Shown in pieces: positions 11,801-23,523 of a DNA stretch of 64,000 nt. How positions within the stretch are numbered: the stretch's first letter is position 1; each line of letters begins with the position of its first letter. The position numbers and the translations under genes were made by a program. The notes beneath the pieces are model-generated. The model saw only the letters and a list, made by a program, of their open reading frames with translations, searched no databases and was not told the origin of the DNA. The DNA is from Coturnix japonica (Eukaryota > Chordata > Aves > Galliformes > Phasianidae). The stretch spans positions 87,296,208-87,360,207 of the forward strand of contig NC_029518.1 of the NCBI RefSeq assembly GCF_001577835.2. The letters run 5' to 3'.

Positions 11801-14440
11801 GTAAGGGACACACGTTTCTGCCATCTACTTGTGGTACAGAGCACAGTAGAGTGAAGAGCAGGGACAGAGTGCAGAGGATATCCTGGACTGCTCTTCCAAA
11901 CTTGACAAAGATTTACATTTTGTCACGTTCTTAGCATGTGTGTTTATTTTCCTTGAATATTCAAGCATTTGGAGCTTTACAGTTGCCAGAGCTTATGAAA
12001 AGTGCATATTTAGCTCAAAGAGTTCCCAGATGTGGATTTCAAAATGACACTGTGTTGATTAGCTATAGAAGGCAGCCAGTCAAAGAGCAGAAACAGTAAC
12101 ATGTGACTTGGCATTTCCCAGGCAGCCAGAAAATAGTCACTCAATTTTTCGTGAACTTTCCAAAATCTGGGAAAACAACAAAAGTTAAAGGCATCAATAA
12201 ATGTTCCTATCTCTTGGTCTGTGCCTAATGTCTTACCGCACCAATACTGCTGTTTCTCCTTTTCACCCTGTCAGAAAACACCCTGAGGAGACCTGTGGGG
12301 TCTTCCAAAAGCAATAGCCAGGACTTCAAGATTTCTCCATCGCTGAAGTTATTCTGCCACATAGACACATGGGGCCTTGACCAACCTCTGGGGGAAAAGA
12401 TGAAATTAGAAGGAAATGTGTTTATTTTCTCATAATGTTATTCATTGTTCACAGCTGATCATTCATCATCACAGCTCACCTCTGTGAATGATTCATGAGG
12501 GGACAGCTGTTCCCAGGGATGGCTCCTGAGCATAGCGTAGGAGGCATTCCCAAGCTGGTTAAGTGGGAGGTGGAGCACCTGAGAAGAACTGAGGCCTTTT
12601 CTTCTCAAAGAGCTTTATTTTTTCAAATGAAGACAAGGCTGTAATGCACACTAACAATATATTTAGCAAGGAAGGAGCAGGCAGGTATGTTGCATGTAGA
12701 ATTAAGATGTGCTTTGAGCTATAATAGCAAGGACAGGTAGAATTACTTCGATCAGATATAAGCACTGACTCTGAATATACCATGTGGGATTCTTCTTGCT
12801 GTCAACAAAATGTATACATAAAAATTAAAATCTTGTTGTGTTTTACAGATATTATTTAGTTTATATTGTGTTTTTCAGTAAGCTCTTTGTAATTAAATGT
12901 GGGCATTGCAAAGGACAAAAGTTTTTGTATCCATTTCTGTTTTCCTTCTGAGTAGTGTCCAGTCCTTGTACAATAAACCGTATGTTTCACACATCCAGGC
13001 ACAGCACGTATAACACTTTCTACTGCGGACAGAACTAAACTTGTCCTAATGTGGCTTCCCAGCTTTAAATTAATGGCAGTGTAGAAATAATCTCTTCTCT
13101 CTTTCCTATCTATTACCTCAACTAAAGGAGAAAGGCAGAAGAGAGAATTTTTAAATCTACTTGGGAAGCACAGTTGGAAACATTAAAGTAGTTATTCTTA
13201 TAAAGCAGCTGTTTTTTCAACTATGATGAAAATTTTGCCTTAAGAAAATAGGAAACTACAGAACTGAAATGACAAATGATTTCTGCATTGTCTGTAGATG
13301 TTGCAGAAATCAGAAATATATTTCATGCCATTTTTGTCCTTCATGTACTTGCCCCCTTAAAAAAATAAAATGTTATTTTAAAATAGATAAATTACTTCCA
13401 GAATGATATTTTACTAACAAATTTAGGAAAGCCCCCGACCTCAGCATTTGAACTGTAGAAAAAATGGTGATACTACTTCAAACATCACTCACAAAAAAGA
13501 ATGAACTACAAAAATCCAAGGCATTCCTAAAAAAACAGACAGATGTTTAGAATGAGAAGTACTCAGAATTTGGGTTTCAAAAATTTTTAGAATAATTTTA
13601 ATTGAAAAAAAATAATCATCACAGAATGGCATTTCAAAAAATAGTTCCTAGATGGAAAACTACTAAATCCACAGTCCATATGTGGAATTCGCATATTACT
13701 CCCTTCTTTAGAAAAAGGTAGTTTACAACAATGAAGAACAAGGTTTTAAAAACATAACAACTTTTGTGCTAGTTATTCTTTCTCTTATTTGGATAACACT
13801 TTCTCTTAAACTCTTCCTGACCTTTCACTCAGCCCACCACAGATTCAGTCTACAAACTATTCATGGTTATTTATACCGTAATTATTGTTTATACAGAAGT
13901 GGGCAAGAGAAACTCAGTTGTTTGTAAATGCAGGGGGGCAATTTAATTAGAATGAAGTTCAGCCACAGTGCTGGAATTCTTTACTGTGTCTCCATAAGAG
14001 ATGTACAAACCATTTACTCTACAGAGAAGGTTACAAGTCATACATCATACATATACTGGAATTATACGATTTGTGGTAGATCTCATTGGTGCTAGGGATG
14101 AACTCTGTCCTCAATCTCTGGAGAGAATTGGCTTACATTGAAATAAGGTTGCAGAATTTGACTTTAAATCAGTAAGCAGGCACATCAGATACATACCTTT
14201 GCAGGTACATATTCTTGGTCAGATATTACTTGCACACGGAAATCATTTTTAGTCACAGAATAAAGCATTCTGTTGTCTCCAAAGAGACCTATACTTAGGT
14301 CTCTAACTAAAACTCTCCACCAAAAACTAAGGAGCTTCCTGGAAGTAGCAATAGCCACTTTTGCTGTTAGGGAAGGAATCACATGAAGATTTCTCCAGGA
14401 GAGGTCCAATGTACCCAGCCACCTCTTTTTTTTTCCCCAT
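8900..14440. other. Non-coding unique sequence
   Basis: No gene is supported over this stretch. It contains an A-rich run near 9705-9730 and several AT-rich blocks, for instance 10850-10915, that resemble conserved non-coding sequence in texture only. Open frames at 10285-10515 (-), 11519-11764 (+) and 12559-12783 (-) have no recognisable family. Confidence 0.65.
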
Positions 14441-14862
14441 TAGAATCATAGAATGATTGAGGTTAGAAAGATCACTAAGATCATCTAGTCCAACCATTAG
14501 CTTATGCATGCAGTTCCTCTAAACCATGTCACTCAGTGCCACATCCCCATGTTTCTTGAATGCCTCCAGGGTCAGAGACTCCACCATCTCCCTGAGCAGC
14601 TTGTGCCGCTGCCTCACTGCTCTTTCTGAGAAGAATTTCTCCTAATATATGAACAGAACCTCTCCTGGCACAACTTAGGGCCATTATCTCCTGTCTAGAC
14701 ACTAATTATCTTGGAGAAGAGGCCAACCCCACCTTGCCACAATGTCCTTTCAGGTCATTGAAATAAATCATTTTATTGAAATAAAGCAATAAAGTTTCCC
14801 TTGAGCCTTCTTTTCTCCAGACTAAATTGTTCCCTCAGCTGCTCCTAACAAGACTCATGTTC
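14441..14862 (-). mobile_element. CR1 LINE, 3' fragment (antisense)
   Basis: It begins TAGAATCATAGAATGATTGA, then GGTTAGAAAGATCACTAAGA and TCATCTAGTCCAACC. The body follows CR1 order: 'cagtgccacatcccc', 'cttgaatgcctccaggg', 'gactccaccatctccctgagcagc', 'ctgctctttctgagaagaa', 'ccttcttttctccagactaaa', 'ccctcagctgctcctaacaagac'. About 420 bases of the 3' end are retained. There is a small internal near-duplication of ATTGAAATAAA at about 14757-14788. No coding capacity remains. Confidence 0.94.
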
Positions 14863-15753
14863 TATTAGCAACAGTGTAGTTCAACCTCTTCATAACATCG
14901 CAAGTGAGCATCACAGTTACACAGAGCCCAGATAACAAATGATACAGACCTCTGCTTCATACTTGTTTCAGCTTGCTTCAGACAGTATTTTCCCATGAAA
15001 GAAGTCCAAAAGAAGGAAGCATTATTAATTTAATAAATAAGCTGCTTTCCTTTGATATGAAAACTTCTATTAATTGTCTCAGGCTCTTTTTGGTTTTTGG
15101 TTTTTGTTTGTTTTTTTTTTCTTTTCATTCTCAAAGATAAAATGAGAGAAGACTAAATTTGTAAAGAACAGCAAGATCCTTGAAACTGAAATGGGGGAAA
15201 CTCTTTCAAGTCCAGTATGGCTATAATGTATGGCCTCTCAGTACCAGTGAGATTCCACCTGTGTGCAGAACATGATATTGTTAACTGTAGGGGAAAAAAA
15301 GAAAAAAGGAAAGAAAAATGGGGGAAAAAACCACCAAAAATAAAAAAAAATTAAAATAAAAAATAAATTAAAAAAAAAAACCAAAAACAGAGAGTGGTTG
15401 GCTGTCTGGAAGAAGCTACTACTGTTGAAGATGAGGCATAACAGAGCTCAGAAACCATTAACATCAGGTATATTACATGTGCCAGTCTGGTCACTCTCTG
15501 GGAAACATATTATTCTCTGGCATGTTTTGAAGTCTTACATGCTATATAGTCCAGGCTGAAGATCTAATTCAAGATGAATGCAATCAGACTTGAACACACT
15601 AAATTTTAAGTACTTCAGCTCACAATTAAACACCACATTACTTCTTATTACCTAAGGTTTCAAGGATTTTTAATGATTAAGATAAAGTTTTGTTCTCAGA
15701 TGTCATTTCCCTGCAGATTTCAATGCACTTTATCCCAGAACAGTAAAAAGGTG
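14863..15753. other. Spacer between CR1 copies with low-complexity tracts
   Basis: Contains a T/G-rich tract (15087-15126) and a long A-rich purine tract (15290-15388) with short G runs. No gene is seen. Confidence 0.75.
15290..15388. repeat. A-rich low-complexity tract
   Basis: About 100 bases dominated by A, with short GGGG and CC interruptions. It does not look like a retroposon tail because no source sequence is recognisable immediately upstream. Confidence 0.9.
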
Positions 15754-16175
15754 AATCACAATCACAGAATTGTGGAATATCCTGAGTTGCAAGGGATGCA
15801 TAAGTATCATTGAGTCTAACCCTCAGCACCATACAGGAGCACCCAAGCCCTGTGTCTGAGAGCAGTGTCCAGATGCTCCTTGAATTCTGGTACTCAGGGC
15901 CGTGACCACTGCCCTGTAGACCCTGTCCCAAACCCTCCCCTGACATAGCTCCATGCCATTCCCTCATGCCCTGTTGTTGGGAGAGAGCAGAGCTCAGCGC
16001 TGCCCTGCACTCCCTGTGAGGAGCTGCAGCTGCCATGAGGCCTCCCCTCAGCTCCTCTGCTCTTCATTGCAGCCTCAGCTGCTCCTCACGCAGACCAGAC
16101 CCTTCCCCACCTTCACAGCTCTCCTTTGAATGCTAATAGTCCTTCTTATATTGTCCAAAACCACAGGGTGCTATT
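15754..16175 (-). mobile_element. CR1 LINE, 3' fragment of a different subfamily (antisense)
   Basis: It starts AATCACAATCACAGAATTGT and GAGTTGCAAGGGATGCATAA, then passes through 'caccatacaggagcacccaagccctgtgtctgagagcag', 'gagctgcagctgccatgagg' and 'cctcccctcagctcctctgctctt', ending around CTTCTTATATTGTCCAAAAC. This is CR1 order, but the sequence near the 3' end differs clearly from the copies at 4318 and 14441, so it belongs to another subfamily. It forms a local GC-rich peak and contains a chance 119-codon antisense frame. Confidence 0.88.
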
Positions 16176-19100
16176 AGATCCCTCAATTCATTAATTTGTC
16201 CCCGAATCACTCTGCCAGTACAAGTCAAAATGACAGAATTAAAGCAATCAGCCTGGTTTTATACCTCTATGCAGCAAACTCATCTGTTTTCCAGTGCTCT
16301 CTGGCAATCTAAGAGAGATCCTACAGGCATTGTCTCAATTGAAAACTGACAAAGAATAAAGGAAAGAGGAAATATGCTGTGCATATGAAAGATGTGAATA
16401 GAAATTCTTCAACCAATTAGCTCAGCATTGCGTTCATACTGACAAATGAAATGTCTGTAGACTTAAAGCATTTTTCTATGATGTTTAATAAACCTTATAT
16501 CCATGACAAACTGAGAAATCGTAAGGTCACTTTTCCTTACAATAACACACTTGTTCAAGTTTTTCTTCACAAAGCTTACATTTTTGTTCCCACTGTGAAG
16601 ATTACTTTCTCTCCCTCGTCAAATGCAGTGTATATTTGAGACAAAACTGAAATAATTCATCCAGACAGATGAGCATCTCAGAAGACAATCCAGCTGCATT
16701 AAGACAAGTTAGAAAGGGAATTATTTTGTATGTACTGATATTCATTTCCTAAAATTTCTCTTATAATTACAAAAAAAAAAAAAAAATAGTCCTAGAATAA
16801 TTCCAGATACTTTTTCCACATTACTGGTAGGCTTTTGTGTACATTTATATCCAGTCAGTCCTTTGGACATTCAGTCATTTGTAGAGATGTTGTGTATCTA
16901 TCTGCTGTGGCTCTTTTAAAGACCACTAATTCCTGCAAGCAAACTAAGCCATTGCCACAAACACTAAACAAAACCTCACCAATGCAAATGCTGAAACTAT
17001 TTCACAATCACAGCGCTGTTGCAAATGCACTTTCTGTAGTAAGTGGTAAAGAATACTTTGAAGCAGAGATTGTACAAAATGACTTACTAAGGTCACTTCA
17101 AACCTGAATTTTAGGTGATTTGGTGATAGATGGCAACAGGTTAAGAGACAAACTGCATAAGCCTGGGGTTCTGCTGCCTATTGTGATTGAGCTTTTGTTA
17201 CAGTTCTGCCATCTTATGTAAGATGATGCAAGAACTCACATCCTGATTATGAGAAGAACCTTCCTCTAACATGCTTTTCAATTGTAATGGGAACATAGTT
17301 ATACAGGTCTGCTCAACATATTCCAGTGAAAACAGTGTGAGCTAAAATAAAAACCAATGAACTCTGATAATTTAGCAATATTCATGCCACACCCTTTAGC
17401 AGAAGCCCACATGTGGAACTGTAGGATGTTTCTTGGGCCTAACTGCAGCCAGAAGCAGTGTCATGGTTTCATGGTTTTTCATCAGTATTCCACATCATAA
17501 TATCATGCAGTGCACTGGGAGTTAATGCTGCAATCCCATAGATTGACTGTATACTTCATGAGCTCCAGGCTCTTGGTCTCAGAAAAGAAGAATGGACTAC
17601 AACTCTCGGAAGACTTCATTTTTCTATTTTCCATTTGGAGGGAAAGATAAAATGGACCAAGAGTCATGAGAGTTCCATTTTTGCTCCCTGGCCCCTTCGT
17701 CTACAGCCTCAGAGTAAGAACTCTAAAAAGTTTCAGAAACTCTCTTTTGCATTTTATTTATCAGCTTCAATTTCAATCACGTTGTATTATACTGTCTTAT
17801 CTCACATTCCACCACTGTATTTAGTAAACTAAGTTGTTTCTTATTTTCTTTAGCTGTTGTTTTTTATATCTAGGTCCATCTCCCTATCTTTTCTCTTTCC
17901 TCTCACCTCCCTCTTTCCAGGACATGGATCCATGGGTCCCTTTGCCCTCTTGTCACAGAAACCAGGTCAAATCATGACAAGCAGCACAGCCCTCAGCCAT
18001 GTTCAACAGTTGTGCAATACACGCAGCAATATCAGAATGGGACCCCCCTCTGTGACAAAAATAGCTCTGAAAAATTTATGGAAGGAGCCAATGCTTAATA
18101 GATACAGCACGTGGCAAAAGGGAATGTTGCTTGGAACGTAACATCAGATAAGATTACATTCATACAACACTGCTGTTTGCAGGAAGAGCGATGTTACCCC
18201 TCCAATGCAGACACACACATTGTAGTGAATCACAGATTAACATTGCACTATTTCTGTAGAGTCAAATGGCTGCTGTGGCAGAGAAGGCTGTGCAGATGGT
18301 TGTCCCAGCACCAAAGAGTTACCTCATTCCACTTGAGAGAAGGAATTCCAACCTTGCCCTAACAGAAGCATTCTAAAAAGCCCATTAACGAACCTAGGCA
18401 ATGCTTGCTACTATGAGAGTAACCCTTAAATATTAACTAGTTAGAATTATTTCAGTAAACAGTCCACTATCTCATATCAGTGGCCAGGCTCTCAAAATCC
18501 ATACAGAGATTCAAAGCATGCACACTCCAATGGAAAGACGTGCCCTGACTCCTATCCTGGCTCACACGGGGTTGAGGGTCAGGCTCCTAGAGTCCACACA
18601 TGGCTGGTAATTTTTAAATGATTACAATAGAAGGAAAGACTGCCTTTTTAATGCCCAAGCACAACAGCTGCAATGTCATTGGGGTTGTGTTCTGAGATGC
18701 TCCTAGACTGCAGCTCAAATAAGCATCTTAATGATACGTTGAAAATATGTAAAGCACTTCTTTTATATGTAATGACAATTCTGTCTGGGTGCATCGTCTG
18801 TTTGTCCAGCCAGAACAGAATTAGAAATAATGAACTAGATTCTGCTCCAATTTACACCACATGTAACTACAGTAAATGCAGTGAAGCCAGACTGTGTGTA
18901 AATAAGAGGGGATTTTGTCTGTTACTTTATTTATGAGAGTGAGTTTACAATTAAATGAAAACTTTCAACTTCAGCATAACTTCAGGTTCTCTAAAATGCA
19001 CTACGCAAGGCTCTGCTTTATTTACATACATAACAGTTTAACAACAACTCCTAACCAGCAGCTTCAGAAAATTCATGCAATAATAAAAGATGTTAGCAAA

Positions 19101-19950
19101 GCCATAGGAGGAGTTAGAGGAAGTAGATTAAAATTACTTGCACAGGAATTTGGAGTGAATCCAGGCACTTCACCTCTACTCCCATAAGAAATACTTTGGG
19201 GGCCTTTAATGATCATACATGATAATGGCCTTGTCTTGTTATTTATGCAGAAAAGACAGCTTCTCTGACATAGTGTCCCAAAGGTGACACTTTGAGTCAC
19301 TCGGAGGTGACATCAAATGATGGCACAAAGATATATTACTGATTTGAAGAATCATCATCTTTTAGTTGCAGTAATTGTTATATATGGTTTATGTTATTGC
19401 ATTTTACTTGGTAATCTTTATGTATGATGATTTATATAGTATAAAGATTTACCTGATGCTGAACAGGTAACAGAATATAGGCTAGTCTCTTTTTGCATAT
19501 TAACCAAAAGAGTAAGCAGAGAGAGCTCCTTGTGGTGCACTGTATTGTCTGCAGACAAGAACAGCTGAAGTCCCACAATTTACTGTTACTGACATCTCAA
19601 AGAAACGTGATTGCCCAAGTACAACATGAATGAAAATAGCAGTGGTTGACTAAACAATAATAGCTGATCATATCAGTGGGAGGTGAATTGGAAACACAGA
19701 AATAAACCAACGTTATTTCTAGCAATTCTCTTGTATTCTTTTTGCCCTCATATTAGACCAGTGCAAGGACAGTCAGCATGCCACACAATATCTGACATAT
19801 CTTGAGATTTAATTGCTGCCCTTGATAGACATTTAGCTTTTGTGAGTTCTAGAATGGTTGAGGTACTATGGGGACATGCAGGATGACACCAACATCTTGC
19901 AGTCTGAAAGACAATATGCCACAAATTGATAAACCCATGAGGAAAGGGGA
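16176..19950. other. Non-coding unique sequence
   Basis: No gene recognised. A 16-base A run lies at 16771-16786, with no recognisable parent transcript upstream. A possible ancient repeat is described at 18835-18910. Short open frames have no family features. Confidence 0.68.
18835..18910. repeat. Possible ancient amniote interspersed repeat
   Basis: Motifs GATTCTGCTCCAATTTACAC, CATGTAACTACAGTAAATGC, AGTGAAGCC and GTGTAAATAAGAGG follow the order seen in degenerate amniote repeats of the 'caatttacaccagtgtaac...gaagtcaatgg...gtgtaaatgagag' type. Family assignment needs a repeat-library search. Confidence 0.38.
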
Positions 19951-19980
19951 AGAAAGACAGACAGACAGACAGAAAGAAAG
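19951..19980. repeat. (GACA)n/(GAAA)n microsatellite
   Basis: About four GACA units flanked by GAAA units. Short and imperfect. Confidence 0.95.
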
Positions 19981-21230
19981 GACTGCTTTATTCCAATACT
20001 CTTAGCTTTTCATAGGCAGTGCATTGTTATATAAAGCAAGACAACCTAACAAATGATTCCTGCTTGTTAGCAGCCTGCACACTCAGAGCTAGGCATTTCC
20101 ACATACTAATAGGCTCGTTAAAATCTAGAAGCCGGTGAAGTTTGTAGCTGTTCGCTCCTTTCCCTGGAATAAGCAGTTTTCCATTTTCTCCTCTCAGTGA
20201 CAGCTTCTGCAATTAAAATAAGATTTGGGAAATGGGGTGAAGGATAGAGGGGAAGTGTGTTAATGTAAAAGTCCTGAGAAACTTTAAAAGCTGATCATTA
20301 GGCAAAATCTCCAGATCCCTCAGCATGTAGGTGAATAAAGGAGCCATACCTTAGGGACAGATGCCAAATAAAGTGTGACACTCCAGCTCAGTGGATGGAG
20401 AAGAGGCCGCTGGGAACTGACAGCACAGTCCTTGCTAGTGAAGTGACTTCACTGAAAAACGTGTGGAAGCCAGCATATGGCTATGCCATCTGACTCCATA
20501 TTATAGTTTAAAGGACAGAGGTCTGGTAATAGCATGAGGTTACAGTGCTACAGTGACCCACAGCATATGTGCTTCCCTCACAGTAAAAACTTCTGTCTCT
20601 TCCATACACCTATCAGGCTGTGCCTGCCTGATTGACTACAGCAAGTGACTTTGACAGGGTAACAACATACAGCCCAAGGAGGAAGGGCTATAACATATTA
20701 ATATAAGAACGTGGCTGATTACAATATAAGCCACTGAAAGCGAGCTGACTATAGCACCCGACTGGAAGAATGCAGCTGTCTGCAGGGTCTCGCAACGAGA
20801 ATGCATCTATCTATACCTAGAAGTGTGTGGCCAACTACGGGCAGCTGTCATGCAATCAGAGTGGACAGGAGGGCTGGTCACCTATCAGGCCAGTGTGCCC
20901 ACCATCATTGTTGGTGTAAATATACTTCCTCTCGTCCTTCTGACAGCTAACAAGCTTTTGTCATCAATGAGGAAGGTGGAGAACGGGGCCTTACTGTGGG
21001 TTTGATTAGAAATTTCTGAATCTTTTCTTTGACAGAAAGTTTTGTCCTGCAACTAGCAAATGCCATTTGCCTCTGGTGCTCAAGATAATTATACCATTAC
21101 TCAGAACCTGGCTTATTTTTAATAACATTTCTTCTATCTATATAAGAACACCTTGGATGTTTTAATTTTCTAATTATCCCTAAGATTAATCTGTTGGAAA
21201 AAATATATTGTTTGGGTCTTATGTTATTGG

Positions 21231-21274
21231 GTTTTTTTTGTTTGTTTGTTTTTGTTTTTTTGTTTGTTTGTTTA
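21231..21274. repeat. (TTTG)n microsatellite
   Basis: T-rich tract with repeated TTTG units, imperfect in the middle. Confidence 0.95.
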
Positions 21275-23504
21275 AATGACAGAGAAATCAAATGAGATGC
21301 ATTTTCTGTATGTAAAGTGCTGTAAGAATATACTGAAGTTTGTCTTTTTTTTCACCTTCTGCAATACACAAAGAACTGTTAAATAATAAAGCATTACAGA
21401 ACATAGTTCTAAATAAACTCTTCATAATGGACAACCAATCCTGCAATCAGACTCATCAGGCTCATCCCACCGGAAAGCCAAAGAGTCCACCTGCTCTGAG
21501 CTGGCTGCTATATTTATATACGTACCAGATGGGGATTTGCCATTTACCCTCAGACCTAAGTTAACGGAGCACACCCTGCGCAGTCCGTGGAAGGATGGTT
21601 AGGATACTTCTGCACGGGGCCACAGCCACACTCCCAGCTGGTGCAGCATGCCTTCCCGGGCCAAGCAATGGGCACTTACAGGCACCTGTCTTCTCCTGAT
21701 CAATAGAACAGCCTGCTCTCTCTCAATATTCACCCTCTGTTTCTAGATCTCCTGCCCCAAAGGCTTCACATGCAAGCATCACCTGGCCTCACCTCTCCTT
21801 TCTTGGCGGCAGTATGTAGGAGTCTTTACATATTTGAACATCCCAGGCTGTGACTCCTGATAATATTCTCTATTTACATAGATCAAGTAGTCTGAGCTTT
21901 TTTCTCTTCAGTTGTAGGAGTTATTAGTATGTTTTCTCCCTTTTCTCCCCTAAAAAAGAAAGCTTAAAATGTTATTTGCTTTGGATTCTGAGAAGTACAA
22001 ACTCTACCACATGGCAGACACATGTGAATCCATATGCTAGCATGTCTGTAAAGCCGAGAGAGATTAAAGCCTGAAGCTTCTATTAAATGCTCTCTTATTT
22101 TTTTCCTCATATGAAACAATTTTAGATCGAGCTCTGAATGTTCACCGACTCCATGAATATTTTTGAGCCAGTTCTGTTCATTGTGATAAATCATGCCAGT
22201 TGTGTGTTGGTTCAGCAATAGTTACCTGAAAACTTCTAGTGTAAAATGTTTTATAGCCATCTGAGGAGAGAAAAAAAAAACGTGTGATCTTTGCCTGACT
22301 GCTGGAACAGTATGACAAGAGGAAACATACTGTATTCAAGCTCCACAGCATGCCAACTTTCTTTCTTCTAGAAATGGACGGAATTGAAAGGAAAGTGAAT
22401 GCTGGCATATTGTGAAAGTACTTCCAAGTTTGTACAAGCTCCAGTGAAAGATGCAAACACAGACAAAACCCTTCATAGGAAACAAAAAGTTTCGCAAAGA
22501 AAGCTGAAAAATATCCTATGAAAGAAACAGAACTATCACAGTTAGGCTTTCCAACAAAAAGAAACAGACGCTCTCTGGGCTTATGTTTCAGAGTCAGATT
22601 TATTGTAGTTGCTACACTAAATATAGATATTAAAGAATGTTATTCACACTGTAAAAAGCACAAATTATATTTAAAGAAATGCAAAGAAACCTTTTCTTCT
22701 TCTAGAGATATAAAATCCAAGGGCTGCCTTCTCTCCTAGAAAGTCAACTACCTTGTATTACCTCTCATAACCATGTGGCACAAGCATAAAAATGGGCAGC
22801 TGGGTGATGATTTACCCTGCACGAACTGCTCTGTAACACCAGCTTGTAATGCATGCTTCCACACAGCCATAAATGCAGGACACGCTTTTCCCAACTGAGC
22901 ATCAAACTCCAGCCTTGAATAAGAGACCACATGGCAATGGGGAAAAATGTTGTTTTCCATTTAAGTGAAGTATGGGAATTTAAATATTCACAAACAGTTT
23001 GCATAGAAACACAATTCCTGTTTCTGCATCCCTCACCATGATGCTGACTGAGCAGCACCAACCCTCACCTGACTTGTCTGATGATGACTCAGTTCATCCC
23101 CCACCACACCAGCCTTGGGTTGAGGCCTTTTGTTCTTCCTCTGCCAACTAGTACATTTTAAAAGAGTTCTACAAACTGATAACTTGTTTGAAGAATAAGG
23201 GTGCTCCTAGTTCTGGAAAAATAAGAAATTTCATTCTCTTGGAAAAGAAACTTGAGAGGTAATGGAAAATACTTCCTTCCAACGTTGGGAGAAAATGCAT
23301 TAGAATTACAAGTTACAATAGTAAGCTGTGTTTCTTCTCCTTATTAAATCACATCACTACCATCATTAATATGAGATCACTACTCTGTGAATGTTTTAGC
23401 TCTGGGTTCTGAACAAGGCTCGATAAAGATTTCATGCATGGCAGAACCAAATTCCACTATCTATTTAGATGGTCAGTGTCAGCAAACCCAGGCGCTTTTT
23501 TCTT

Positions 23505-23523
23505 CCCCCCCCCCCCCCCCCCC
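23505..23523. repeat. C19 homopolymer
   Basis: Nineteen consecutive C residues on the + strand. Long C runs are uncommon in AT-rich vertebrate DNA and are prone to sequencing length error. Confidence 0.97.

Noticed and set aside
15677-16036. 119-codon antisense open frame
   Set aside because: It runs through the CR1 fragment at 15754-16175, in a GC-rich part poor in stop codons, and does not match the CR1 protein frame.
16771-16786. A16 run as a possible retrocopy tail
   Set aside because: No recognisable transcript-like or SINE/LINE body upstream and no flanking target duplication seen. The same holds for the A runs at 28707-28722 and 52180-52195.
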